64,000 nt of DNA from Acidobacteriota bacterium (GTDB taxonomy: Bacteria > Actinomycetota > Acidimicrobiia > Acidimicrobiales > Ilumatobacteraceae), in assembly GCA_018970175.1 (NCBI GenBank), contig JAGWWV010000005.1:1-64000 (forward strand), given 5' to 3'. A program made the position numbers and the translations under genes. Below the pieces are notes generated by a model, which saw only the letters and a list, made by a program, of their open reading frames with translations, was not told where the DNA came from and ran no database searches. Of the stretch, positions 54,282-62,710 are shown in pieces. Position 1 is the first letter of the stretch. Each line of letters begins with the position of its first letter.

Positions 54282-55908
54282 TCGGCAGTCGCCGGTCTTT
54301 ACCGAACGCCTTCGTCGAGATACGTACGCCCGGAGGACACTGACGGCGCTTGTACTCGTTCATGTCGACGAGCCGGGCAATGCGACGCACGAGTGCCTCG
54401 TCATGGCCGAGGGCGATGATGTCGGTCGCCGTCATGTCATCTTCCACGTACATCTCGAGGATGGGGTCGAGCACCTCGTACGGGGGCAGCGACTGGTCGT
54501 CGCGTTGGTCGGGACGTAGTTCCGCCGACGGTGGCTTGTCGATGATCTCGTGCGGAATGATTTCGCGACCCGCACGACGGTTCACGTGATGGCACAGGTC
54601 GTACACCGTGAGTTTGAACACGTCCTTGATGACCGCATACCCACCGACCGAGTCGCCGTAAAGGGTGAAGTACCCGACGGCCATTTCGCTCTTGTTGCCC
54701 GTCGTCAACACCATCCAACCGTGCTTGTTGGAAAGCGCCATCACCACGGTGCCGCGAACGCGGCTCTGCAGGTTCTCCTCGGTGAGGTCGGCTGACTTCC
54801 CCGCAAACGACTCGGCGAGCATGTCGAGATACGCCCCGAATGCGGGCTCGATCGGAATGAGGCGCAGGTCGACTCCAAGATTTGTGGCGAGCTTCACCGC
54901 GTCGGTCTTTGAACCCTCGCTCGAGTAGCGCGAGGGCATCGACACACCGTGCACGTGTTCTGCACCGAGTGCATCGACCGCGACCGCGGCAACGAGCGCA
55001 GAATCGATTCCCCCCGACAGTCCGAGCACGACGTCGGTGAAGCCGTTCTTCCGCACGTAATCGCGCGTTCCCAGAACCAACGCGTCGTACACACGGGCGA
55101 GCTCGTCGCCGTCGGCACCGAGGGCAGCCGCAACCGGCGACACGTCTCCACCGTCTCCGATGTCGACGACCAACAGATCCTCGGTGAAGAAGGGGCTCTG
55201 CGCGGCGATCAGACCATGTGCATCGGCGACCAACGACCCACCGTCGAACACGAGCTCATCTTGTCCGCCGACCTGGTTGACGTACGCGAGAACGACGCTA
55301 TTGGCCCGGGCGCGCGCAGAGACGAGGTCGCGGCGCACCTCGGGTTTTTCGCGGTGGAACGGAGACCCGTTGATGCTGATGATTACCTGCGCGCCTTGCT
55401 CGGCTTGTTGCGCGACCGGTCCCTCGGCCCAGAGGTCTTCGCAGATCGACACCGCAACGCAGCGACCGGCGACGTCGAAGGTGCGTTGGCCGTCGGGGCC
55501 GGGTACGAAGTACCGCTCTTCGTCGAAGACGCTGTAGTTCGGCAACAACTGCTTGCGGTAGATCCCGAGCAGCTTTCCGTCGCGGGCCACTGCCGCCGCG
55601 TTGAACAACAGCCGCTCGGCGACGCCGTTCACGGTCATCTCCGCGTGGTCGACGAAGCCGACGACGAGCGTCGTCGACCCCGTCGACGCAACGAGAGCAT
55701 CGAGCGCCCGACGGTTGTCACCGATGAAACTTGGCTTGAGCACCAGGTCCTCGGGTGGGTAGCCCGTGACCGCGAGTTCGGGAAAGGCAACGACGTCGCA
55801 CCCGGCCGAGGCCGCCTCGGCATAGACGCGCGAAATCACAGCGGTGTTGTCCGCCAGGTTCCCCACGGTGGGGTTGATTTGGGCCAGTCCGAGGCGCAGC
55901 TTCGCCAC
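54259..55908 (-). CDS. nadE: Glutamine-dependent NAD+ synthetase
   Basis: The 549-residue enzyme amidates nicotinate adenine dinucleotide to NAD. The N-terminal nitrilase-type glutaminase has the Glu in FPELAVTGYPPEDL near residue 45, the Lys in YRKQLLPNYSVFDE near 119 and the nucleophile Cys in VSICEDLWAEG near 155. The C-terminal synthetase domain begins with the PP-loop LGLSGGIDSALVAAVA near residue 293. The start is GTG with a TAGCCT box 6 nt upstream. Confidence 0.96.
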   Translation of the reverse strand: MAKLRLGLAQINPTVGNLADNTAVISRVYAEAASAGCDVVAFPELAVTGYPPEDLVLKPSFIGDNRRALDALVASTGSTTLVVGFVDHAEMTVNGVAERLLFNAAAVARDGKLLGIYRKQLLPNYSVFDEERYFVPGPDGQRTFDVAGRCVAVSICEDLWAEGPVAQQAEQGAQVIISINGSPFHREKPEVRRDLVSARARANSVVLAYVNQVGGQDELVFDGGSLVADAHGLIAAQSPFFTEDLLVVDIGDGGDVSPVAAALGADGDELARVYDALVLGTRDYVRKNGFTDVVLGLSGGIDSALVAAVAVDALGAEHVHGVSMPSRYSSEGSKTDAVKLATNLGVDLRLIPIEPAFGAYLDMLAESFAGKSADLTEENLQSRVRGTVVMALSNKHGWMVLTTGNKSEMAVGYFTLYGDSVGGYAVIKDVFKLTVYDLCHHVNRRAGREIIPHEIIDKPPSAELRPDQRDDQSLPPYEVLDPILEMYVEDDMTATDIIALGHDEALVRRIARLVDMNEYKRRQCPPGVRISTKAFGKDRRLPITNAYRG

Positions 55909-56037
55909 GGCGTGAGGCTACCGAGGGGCCTCTCCCTGTGCGTCTTTACACAGCGTTCACAATCGGGACATGGAAGGGAAACTGCCCGACGGCAGGATTG
56001 GGACGTTCAAATACCCCTCATTGCGAAGGAGACCCCA
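55909..56037. promoter_or_regulatory. Divergent control region nadE / GSII
   Basis: Minus-strand TAGCCT (plus 55915-55920) serves nadE with a 6-nt spacer. On the plus side, glnII has a true ribosome binding site, GGAG 6 nt before its GTG, and a leader. A short inverted repeat CTGTG-N8-CACAG lies near 55936-55953. GTnAC/GAAAC-type GlnR half-sites were looked for, and only a poor match around 55960-55985 was seen. Confidence 0.4.
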
Positions 56038-57048
56038 GTGCCCTATCAGGCGGAATACATCTGGATCGACGGTACCGAGCCCACGCCGTTGCTGCGCTCG
56101 AAGACAAAGATCCTGAAAGACGACGTAACCACCCCTCCGATGTGGGGATTCGACGGTTCGTCGACGGAACAGGCCACTGGCGACAAGTCGGACTGCGGTC
56201 TCAAGCCGGTGTTCTGGTGCCCAGACCCGATCCGTGGCGGCAAGAACATTCTCGTGCTCTGCGAAGTCATCCTCGCCCAGACGGGTGAGCCGCACCCAAC
56301 CAACACCCGTGCGGCGTGCGTCGCCGCGGCCGAGAAGTACAAGTCGGCCGAGATGATCTACGGCATCGAGCAGGAGTACACGATGATGCGCGTCGATGGC
56401 ACTCCGTTCGGCTTCCCCGCAGGTGGCGGCATGCCCGCGCCGCAGGGTCCGTACTACTGCGGCGTCGGCGCGGGTCGCGTTGTTGGTCGCCAGATCATCG
56501 AAGAGCACACCGAGGCGTGCATGGAAGCCGGCCTGCTCATCGAAGGCACGAACGCAGAAGTGATGCCCGGTCAGTGGGAATTCCAGATCGGTGCCGCCGA
56601 TGCGATCACCGTCTCCGACCACCTCACCGTTGCGCGCTGGTTGCTGCACCGCATTGCCGAGGACTACGACGTCGTCATCTCGCTTGCCGCCAAGCCCCAG
56701 AAGGGTGACTGGAACGGTGCCGGAGCGCACACGAACTTCTCGACGAAGGCGATGCGCGAGGACAAGGACATGAAGGCCATCACGGCCGCATGCGAGGCCA
56801 TCGGAACCCGCGTCATGGAGCACGTCGAGAACTACGGCCACGACATCCAGAGCCGCCTCACGGGCAAGCATGAGACTGCCCCGTGGAACAAGTTCAGCTA
56901 CGGCGTGTCGCACCGCGGCGCTTCGATCCGCATCCCGTGGACCGTCGCACGCGACGGCAAGGGCTACGCGGAAGACCGCCGCCCGAACGCCAACTGCGAT
57001 CCCTACGTCGTCACCCGCCTCATTCTCGAGACGGTCTGCGGCGCCTGA
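56038..57048 (+). CDS. glnII: Glutamine synthetase, type II (eukaryote-like)
   Basis: The 336-residue enzyme makes glutamine from glutamate, ammonia and ATP. It is of the GSII class: MWGFDGSSTEQA near residue 38, IYGIEQEYTMM near 110, PAPQGPYYCGVG near 133, GTNAEVMPGQWEFQIG near 165 and WNGAGAHTNFSTK near 220. GSII is not adenylylated. Bacterial copies are scattered and common in actinobacteria. The start GTG is supported by GAAGGAG upstream. A hairpin and the type I enzyme follow. Confidence 0.94.
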   Translation: MPYQAEYIWIDGTEPTPLLRSKTKILKDDVTTPPMWGFDGSSTEQATGDKSDCGLKPVFWCPDPIRGGKNILVLCEVILAQTGEPHPTNTRAACVAAAEKYKSAEMIYGIEQEYTMMRVDGTPFGFPAGGGMPAPQGPYYCGVGAGRVVGRQIIEEHTEACMEAGLLIEGTNAEVMPGQWEFQIGAADAITVSDHLTVARWLLHRIAEDYDVVISLAAKPQKGDWNGAGAHTNFSTKAMREDKDMKAITAACEAIGTRVMEHVENYGHDIQSRLTGKHETAPWNKFSYGVSHRGASIRIPWTVARDGKGYAEDRRPNANCDPYVVTRLILETVCGA

Positions 57049-57081
57049 TTCGTCACACCGACGAACAACCGAGAACGTGTT

Positions 57082-57103
57082 CCGGGGGCCTTCGGGCCCC
57101 CGG
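57082..57103 (+). terminator. Perfect hairpin between glnII and glnA
   Basis: CCGGGGGCC-TTCG-GGCCCCCGG forms a 9-bp stem with a TTCG loop, 34 nt after the glnII stop. The downstream T content is low, so it may be a partial terminator or an mRNA-stability element that sets unequal expression of the two synthetases. Confidence 0.65.
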
Positions 57104-57153
57104 TTCGCATTCCGGCCCACCGAATTCGCGCGAAACAACGGCAGACTTGGGAG

Positions 57154-58509
57154 ATGAGCGAGATGCTCGAGCAGCAGGAACAGCAGCGTGACTACGTCCT
57201 TCGCACCGTCGAAGAGCGCGGGGTACGGCTCGTACGACTGTGGTTCACCGACATCCTCGGCAACCTGAAGTCGTTTGCGATCAGCCCGGCCGAACTGGAA
57301 AACGCCCTCATCGACGGCATGACCTTCGATGGTTCGTCGATCGAGGGATTCAGTCGCGTACAGGAAGCCGACGTTCTCGCCATTCCCGATCCGAACACGT
57401 TCGAAGTCCTGCCGTGGGCCGACCCGAAGGGCACCGAAGCGCGGGTCTTTTGCAACATTCACAATCTCGATGCGACACCGTTCGACGGCGATCCACGCCA
57501 AGTACTGCGCCGCAACCTCGATGCCGCCGTTGCCAAGGGGTTCTCGTTCTACGTCGCCCCCGACATCGAGTACTTCTACTTCGCCCCTCCGAAGGCGGGG
57601 GAGATCCCCCAGCCCCTCGACGAAGGTGGCTTCTTCGACCTCACCACGTCCGACATGTCGAGCTCGCTGCGCAAGGAAACCATCCGCACGCTGGAAACCA
57701 TGGGAATACCCGTCGAGTACAGCTTCCACGAAGACGCACCGAGCCAACACGAGATCGACCTGCGCCACACCGACGCCCTCACGATGGCCGACAGTGTGAT
57801 GACCTTCCGTCTGGCCGTGAAGGAAGTCGCCGCAGCCCACGGTGTGCACGCCACGTTCATGCCAAAGCCCCTCGAGGGCGTGCAGGGTTCGGGCATGCAC
57901 CTCCACCTGTCGCTCTTCCGCGGTAGCGAAAACGCCTTCTACGACGAGTCCGACCCGTACAACCTCTCGGCAACCGCAAAGTCGTTCATGGCGGGGCTCT
58001 TGCGTCACGCGGCCGAGATCACCGCGGTGACCAATCAAACCGTGAACAGCTACAAGCGACTCGTTCCCGGTTTCGAGGCACCAGTCCACATCTCGTGGGC
58101 ACGCAACAACCGCAGTGGTCTCATTCGCGTACCGGTGCCGAAGAAGGGCAACCCGCTCGCCACGCGCATCGAGTACCGCTCGCCCGACCCGGCCGCCAAT
58201 CCCTATCTCGCGTTCTCGGTTCTCCTCGCCGCCGGCCTGAAAGGCGTGGCCGAGGGTTACGAACTGCCCGTCGAGGCCGACGCAAACCTCTTCGAGATGG
58301 ACGACATCGCGCTCACGAAGTTGGGCGTCGAGCAGTTGCCCCAGTCGTTGTCCGATGCGCTCAATTTGATGGAGCGCTCGGAACTGGTTCACGACGCGCT
58401 CGGCGAACACATCTTCGAATGGTTCCTGCGCAACAAGCGCAACGAGTGGCGCGGTTACAAAACGCAGGTCACGCCCTTCGAGATCACGCGTTACCTGAGG
58501 TCGCTGTAG
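57154..58509 (+). CDS. glnA: Glutamine synthetase, type I
   Basis: This 451-residue GSI enzyme has FDGSSIEGFSRVQEAD near residue 58, YFYFAPP metal-site region near 138, PLEGVQGSGMHLHLSL near 240 and the NRSGLIRVP Arg loop near 325. It is shorter than the adenylylated 470-residue class and lacks its insertion, fitting the GSI-alpha form, which is often feedback-inhibited rather than adenylylated. The ATG has GGGAG immediately before it. It is cotranscribed with the regulator downstream (3-nt gap). Confidence 0.93.
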   Translation: MSEMLEQQEQQRDYVLRTVEERGVRLVRLWFTDILGNLKSFAISPAELENALIDGMTFDGSSIEGFSRVQEADVLAIPDPNTFEVLPWADPKGTEARVFCNIHNLDATPFDGDPRQVLRRNLDAAVAKGFSFYVAPDIEYFYFAPPKAGEIPQPLDEGGFFDLTTSDMSSSLRKETIRTLETMGIPVEYSFHEDAPSQHEIDLRHTDALTMADSVMTFRLAVKEVAAAHGVHATFMPKPLEGVQGSGMHLHLSLFRGSENAFYDESDPYNLSATAKSFMAGLLRHAAEITAVTNQTVNSYKRLVPGFEAPVHISWARNNRSGLIRVPVPKKGNPLATRIEYRSPDPAANPYLAFSVLLAAGLKGVAEGYELPVEADANLFEMDDIALTKLGVEQLPQSLSDALNLMERSELVHDALGEHIFEWFLRNKRNEWRGYKTQVTPFEITRYLRSL

Positions 58510-58512
58510 GCA

Positions 58513-59208
58513 ATGCCGACCGCGTCGCCCGATTTCCTCGTCGTCTGGCCCGACCCGCCGGCCGCCGACCTCGCGCGCACGCTCGACCTTGCCGGTTACC
58601 GCTGGAAGGCGGTCGCCTCCCCCGAGGAAGCCCTCGAACACGAACCCGCGGGTGGTTGGGCCGGAGCCATCGTGACGTGCGACCAGAACGCCGAGGGTGC
58701 ATGGGCGTTTTGTCGCACCCTGCGTCGTCGCGACACCATGCCGTGCCCCATCCTCCTTCTCATCTCCGGGGCCGAACTCGGTCAGCTGGAAATGCGTGAC
58801 GATTCCTTCGACGACTTCTGCCTCACTCCGTTCCACCCGCGCGAACTCGAGGCACGCCTGCGTCACCTCACGTACTCCGAGGGCGCAGTCGTTCGTGCCG
58901 AACTCATCGAGTACGGCGGCCTCGTTCTCAACCTCGAGACATACCAGGCGACATTCGAGGGCAACTCGCTCGATCTCACGTACATGGAGTACGAACTGCT
59001 CAAGTTCCTCGCACAGAACCCGGGCAAAGTGTTCACGCGAGAGATGCTCCTCTCCCGTGTGTGGGGCTACGAGTACTACGGCGGCGCCCGTACGGTCGAC
59101 GTCCACATCCGCCGCTTGCGTGCGAAGCTCGGCGAGGAACACGCCAACCTCATTCAGACCGTTCGCAGCGTCGGGTACCGCTTCGGTCAGTCGCGCTGGA
59201 ACGGCTGA
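58513..59208 (+). CDS. GlnR-like orphan response regulator
   Basis: The 231-residue protein pairs an atypical receiver (residues 1-115) with an OmpR/PhoB winged helix (residues 130-228; TREMLLSRVWGYEYYGGARTVDVHIRRLRAKLG). In the receiver only Asp14 of the acidic pair remains, Asp57 sits at the phospho-acceptor position, and the conserved Lys of KPF is Thr (LTPFHP). No histidine kinase is nearby. A degenerate receiver plus location directly after two glutamine synthetases suggests a GlnR-type nitrogen regulator. That function is inference. Confidence 0.82.
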   Translation: MPTASPDFLVVWPDPPAADLARTLDLAGYRWKAVASPEEALEHEPAGGWAGAIVTCDQNAEGAWAFCRTLRRRDTMPCPILLLISGAELGQLEMRDDSFDDFCLTPFHPRELEARLRHLTYSEGAVVRAELIEYGGLVLNLETYQATFEGNSLDLTYMEYELLKFLAQNPGKVFTREMLLSRVWGYEYYGGARTVDVHIRRLRAKLGEEHANLIQTVRSVGYRFGQSRWNG

Positions 59209-59778
59209 TCAGCCGCGCAGTGCTTCGACGCCGAGAATTGTGGCGAACACGAAGAACGCAACCGACGCACCGATCTTGATCGCGCGTTCGGGCAGACGGG
59301 AACCAAGCGCGCGGCCCACCACGATGGCAAGTGCGTCGGCGGCAACCATCCCGATCGTCGAGCCGAGCCAGGTCCCCACGACCCCCTCACGTGTGGCGAG
59401 AGTGACCGTGGCGAGCATCGTCTTGTCGCCCAGTTCGGCGAGGAAGAACACGGTCCCCACGGAAACAATGACGTTGCGCGTCGTGCGCTTGGCCCGTTCC
59501 TCGTCCTCGTCGCTCAGTTCGTCGCCGCGCAACGTCCAGAGTCCAAAAACGATGAAGGCAAGGGCGGCGATCGCGTTGATGGGTCGGGTCGGCAACGCCG
59601 CGCCGACGATTGCACCGATCGCGACCGATGCAAGGTGCACGATCGCAGTTGCGATCGTGATTGCGATCAGCACCGGTGCCGGCTTGTAACGAGTCGCGAA
59701 GGCGAGGGCCATGAGTTGGCTCTTGTCGCCCAGTTCAGCGACGAAGATGACCCCGAAGCTGACGAGGAACGCGTTCAC
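59209..59778 (-). CDS. TMEM165/GDT1 (UPF0016) family cation transporter
   Basis: This 189-residue membrane protein of about six helices has two copies of the family motif, FVAELGDKSQLMALAF near residue 14 and FLAELGDKTMLATVTL near 112. Members move Mn2+ or Ca2+, and many bacterial ones export manganese. The start is GTG, overlapping the deaminase stop (GTGA). Confidence 0.9.
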   Translation of the reverse strand: MNAFLVSFGVIFVAELGDKSQLMALAFATRYKPAPVLIAITIATAIVHLASVAIGAIVGAALPTRPINAIAALAFIVFGLWTLRGDELSDEDEERAKRTTRNVIVSVGTVFFLAELGDKTMLATVTLATREGVVGTWLGSTIGMVAADALAIVVGRALGSRLPERAIKIGASVAFFVFATILGVEALRG

Positions 59779-61148
59779 TCGGCGATTCTCTGGATGCGCT
59801 TGGCGACAACGGTGTGCAGCCGCAACATCTCGTCGACGCGTCGGCTCACCAGTTCCCCGTTGCGCACGACGGGCCGTCCGTGGACGATCGTGTCGCGCGC
59901 CGCGACCGGACCGCAGCGCAACCAGGCTTCGATGGGATCCGCAACGGCCCCCGCGAAGGAGGGTCCGGTCAACGACCACACGGCAATGTCGCCGACGGCG
60001 CCCACGCTCAACTCGCCGATTTCGCCGAGGCGACCAAGGCAACCCGCGCCACCGATGGTCGCGCACTCGAGTGCCATACGCGCGGTTCCCGCGTCGGCAC
60101 CGCTGCGCAACTTGGCGAGCAACATCGCCTGACGGGCCTCCAACCACAACGATGCGCTGTCGGCCGACGCCGAACCGTCGACACCCAGACCGACATGAAC
60201 ACCGGCGGCACGTAGATCGACGACCGGTGCGATCCCCGACGCGAGAATGAGGTTGCTGCTCGGACAATGCGCCGCACTGATTCCTGCACGGCCGAGACGT
60301 TGCACCTCGTCGTGAGTCGGCATCACACAGTGCGCCACCCACGTGCGATCGGTGCACCAACCGGTGCGTTCCAGGTACTCGGTTGGCCTGCAGCCGAACG
60401 TCGCAACGGAGAAGTCGTCGTCTTCGCTGTTCTCGGCGAAGTGCGTGTGCAGTCGAACGTCGAGCGACTCGGCAAGTTCAGCGGAACGTCGCATGAGATC
60501 CTCGGTGACGCTGAAGGGTGAACACGGCGCAAACGCGACGCGCACCATCGCACCGTGGGAACGATCGTGATACTTCGCCACGGCTTCGGCGGACTGCGCG
60601 AGGATCGTGTCGTCGTCTTGGACCACGTGATCGGGCGGCAAGCCACCGTCCTTTTCCGACAGCGACATGGACCCGCGCGTCGGATGGAACCGCACGCCGA
60701 TGTCGCGGGCGGCGGCGATCTCGGCACCCAGCAAATCGCCGGCGCCACGCGGGTAGAGATAGAGGTGATCGGTCGAAGTTGTGCATCCCGACAGGGCAAG
60801 CTCGGCGAGGCCGACCCAGGCACTCACGTACACGGCTTCTTCGTCGATTGCCGCCCACAGCGGATAGAGCGTCTTCAGCCAACCGAACAATGCGGCGTTG
60901 GTCATGGGCGGGTAGGCCCGCGTGAGGTTCTGGTAGAGGTGGTGATGGGTGTTGACGAGACCCGGAGTCACAAGACAGTCGGTCGCATCAATGACGGTGT
61001 CCGCCTCGGGCGGTGTGTCGGTCGACGCGCCGACCGCAGACACCAAACCATCGGTGACGGCAATCCAACCGCCGGGGAGTTCGCGACGTTGCGCATCGAC
61101 CGTGGCAACGAGACGCGCATTGCGCACCAGAAGGTCGGCGCGCGGCAC
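59775..61148 (-). CDS. 8-oxoguanine deaminase / related amidohydrolase
   Basis: The 457-residue amidohydrolase has the metal motif VNTHHHLYQNLTRAYP near residue 67, the His in RLHTHFAENSED near 235, WVAHCVMPT near 270 and the Asp in VGLGVDGSASAD near 325. It matches the hydroxydechloroatrazine ethylaminohydrolase/8-oxoguanine deaminase branch, which salvages oxidised guanine. The start is GTG, 2 nt after the stop of a small membrane protein. The exact substrate is inferred from family. Confidence 0.85.
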   Translation of the reverse strand: MPRADLLVRNARLVATVDAQRRELPGGWIAVTDGLVSAVGASTDTPPEADTVIDATDCLVTPGLVNTHHHLYQNLTRAYPPMTNAALFGWLKTLYPLWAAIDEEAVYVSAWVGLAELALSGCTTSTDHLYLYPRGAGDLLGAEIAAARDIGVRFHPTRGSMSLSEKDGGLPPDHVVQDDDTILAQSAEAVAKYHDRSHGAMVRVAFAPCSPFSVTEDLMRRSAELAESLDVRLHTHFAENSEDDDFSVATFGCRPTEYLERTGWCTDRTWVAHCVMPTHDEVQRLGRAGISAAHCPSSNLILASGIAPVVDLRAAGVHVGLGVDGSASADSASLWLEARQAMLLAKLRSGADAGTARMALECATIGGAGCLGRLGEIGELSVGAVGDIAVWSLTGPSFAGAVADPIEAWLRCGPVAARDTIVHGRPVVRNGELVSRRVDEMLRLHTVVAKRIQRIAE

Positions 61149-61150
61149 GG

Positions 61151-61306
61151 TTACACGTTCAGGTCGAGCAGTTCGCTGTCGGCGTGACGCACCTCACCGT
61201 CCTTGTACAGGAGGTGTCCAAGCACGGCCGCGATTGCGGCCGTCGACAACCCGACAATGACGGGGAACGCGAGCAGTGCGATAACGAGAATGATTGCGCC
61301 CGGCAT
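61151..61306 (-). CDS. 51-residue small membrane protein
   Basis: One long hydrophobic region (about residues 4-32, possibly two packed helices) is followed by a short charged tail, KDGEVRHADSELLDLNV. No family was recognised. A TACGGT box ends 7 nt before its ATG and lies inside the end of the RidA gene. It ends 2 nt before the deaminase start, so the two are translationally linked. Confidence 0.65.
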   Translation of the reverse strand: MPGAIILVIALLAFPVIVGLSTAAIAAVLGHLLYKDGEVRHADSELLDLNV

Positions 61307-61311
61307 GACCC

Positions 61312-61776
61312 TCACCGTACAGGCTTGTAGGCCCAGGCTTCGATTTCGACCTGGCCGCCGAACGGAAGGGATGCGACGCCGATCGTGCTGCGCGCCGGTC
61401 GGCTCTTGCCGAATCCCGCGACGTAGGCCTCGTTGAAGGTGGGGAACGTGTCCATGTCGGTGAGGAAACACAACGTCTTCTTCACGTCGTTGATCGTGAC
61501 TCCCGCCTCGGCGAGCCGGGCCTTCAGATTCACGACTGCCTGTGCGGTCTGTGCGGCAACGCCCTTGGCGAGCACGCCGTCCTTCAAACCCAGTTGGCCC
61601 GACACGATGACCCAATCACCCGCGCGCACAACCGGCGTGTACGGACCAACCGGTGCGGCGGCCTTCGGTGCCTTCGTTTTCTTCGTGGCTTTCTTTGCGG
61701 ACGTCTTCTTCACGGCTTTCTTTGCCGATGATTTCTTTGCCGTTGTTTTCTTGGTCACGGTCTTCTTCGCTGCCAT
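61312..61776 (-). CDS. RidA-family protein with histone H1-like N-terminal tail
   Basis: The 154-residue protein begins with about 40 residues of Lys/Ala/Thr repeats (AAKK, AKKS, AKKA units), like histone H1 or mycobacterial HupB tails. The remaining 110 residues are a RidA/YjgF domain with SGQLGLKDG near residue 60 and the conserved Arg in RSTIGVASLPFGG near residue 130. RidA hydrolyses reactive enamines and imines. The start is firm because a TAAGGT box ends 6 nt upstream. It leads an operon with the small membrane protein, deaminase and GDT1. Confidence 0.88.
   Translation of the reverse strand: MAAKKTVTKKTTAKKSSAKKAVKKTSAKKATKKTKAPKAAAPVGPYTPVVRAGDWVIVSGQLGLKDGVLAKGVAAQTAQAVVNLKARLAEAGVTINDVKKTLCFLTDMDTFPTFNEAYVAGFGKSRPARSTIGVASLPFGGQVEIEAWAYKPVR
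61314..61319 (-). promoter_or_regulatory. Internal -10 box for the small membrane protein
   Basis: Minus-strand TACGGT overlaps the last codons of RidA and ends 7 nt before the ATG at 61306, allowing a leaderless transcript for the small protein, deaminase and transporter. Confidence 0.4.
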
Positions 61777-61798
61777 ACCGCAACCTTATAGTTCGGAC
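61777..61798. promoter_or_regulatory. Overlapping bidirectional promoter, RidA / Tat lipoprotein
   Basis: The two ATGs are 22 bp apart. Minus-strand TAAGGT (plus 61783-61788) is 6 nt from the RidA ATG. Plus-strand TATAGT (61787-61792) is 6 nt from the lipoprotein ATG. The boxes overlap, so both mRNAs should be leaderless. Confidence 0.6.
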
Positions 61799-62710
61799 AT
61801 GGAGAATGTCTCTCGCACGGCTGGCCTGTCGCGACGACGGTTTCTCGCACGTGGTCTCGGAGCCGGCGCGGCCACGTTCTTCGCCCCCCAGATCCTCGCC
61901 GCGTGCGGCGGCGGAAGCAGTGGTGGTGCGGCCGATCTGGCGGGAATCAACCTCGTCAAAAGATTTCCCGGCGACATCCTCGTGCCGGGTCGACTGAGGC
62001 TGCCGTTCTCACTCGCCGACTCGAGTGGTGTTCTCACCGCCGACTCGACCACGGCGATTCCCGAGACACTCAGCTTCTTGATCACCGACATCGACGGCAA
62101 CGGCATCGGCTACGACGACCCATTCGTCGTGGAGTCCCACACCACCAATCTCCCCCAGCCGTACTGGCCCCTCGAACTCACAGTCGACGCGCCCGGCATC
62201 TACGTTGTGAATCTTGTCGGTAGCGACCAACCCGGGGCCTCGATCCAAGTGGTCGACCGCGAGGAAGTCACGGTTCCCCTCGTCGGCGACCCGCTTCCGC
62301 CGGTCGACACACCGACGACGGCCGATGCGCGCGACGTCGACCCGATCTGCACGCGCGAACCGGCGTGCCCTCTGCACGATGTGTCGCTTCGCGACGCGTT
62401 GACGATGGGCAAACCGGTCGCCTACCTCCTCGGCACCCCCGCGTACTGCCAAACGGGCACCTGTTCACCGGCCCTCGATGCGATTCTCCAAGTGCGGGAA
62501 AAAGTGAGGGACGCAGTGACGTTCATCCACGCCGAGATCTACACCGACCGAACCGCAGCGACTCCGGCGACCGCGGTGACGTCGTACAACATGACGTACG
62601 AGCCGGCACTCTTCATCACGGACACAACGGGAAAACTCACGGATCGACTCGACGCAATTTTCGATGCCGACGAAGTGCGGGCCGCGTTCACCCGCAACGG
62701 AATTAGCTGA
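61799..62710 (+). CDS. Tat-exported lipoprotein with C-x4-C thioredoxin-like region
   Basis: The 303-residue product starts with a twin-arginine signal (LSRRRFLARG) followed by a lipobox LAAC (Cys36). A beta-rich domain of about 130 residues follows, then KPVAYLLGTPAYCQTGTC near residue 215, which resembles a thioredoxin-fold strand with a C-x4-C pair. Two more cysteines lie at about 183 and 190. The function is unknown; extracytoplasmic redox or metal handling is possible. The end overlaps erpA by 8 bp (convergent). Confidence 0.8.
   Translation: MENVSRTAGLSRRRFLARGLGAGAATFFAPQILAACGGGSSGGAADLAGINLVKRFPGDILVPGRLRLPFSLADSSGVLTADSTTAIPETLSFLITDIDGNGIGYDDPFVVESHTTNLPQPYWPLELTVDAPGIYVVNLVGSDQPGASIQVVDREEVTVPLVGDPLPPVDTPTTADARDVDPICTREPACPLHDVSLRDALTMGKPVAYLLGTPAYCQTGTCSPALDAILQVREKVRDAVTFIHAEIYTDRTAATPATAVTSYNMTYEPALFITDTTGKLTDRLDAIFDADEVRAAFTRNGIS

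Noticed and set aside
55920-56037. GlnR box upstream of glnII
   Set aside because: Only a weak GACAT-N6-GAAAC-like match was found; it does not reach the GTnAC-N6-GAAAC consensus.
55957-59142. A 1061-residue minus-strand ORF
   Set aside because: It is antisense to glnII, glnA and the response regulator, all of which have clear motifs. Long antisense ORFs are expected from high-GC codon bias.
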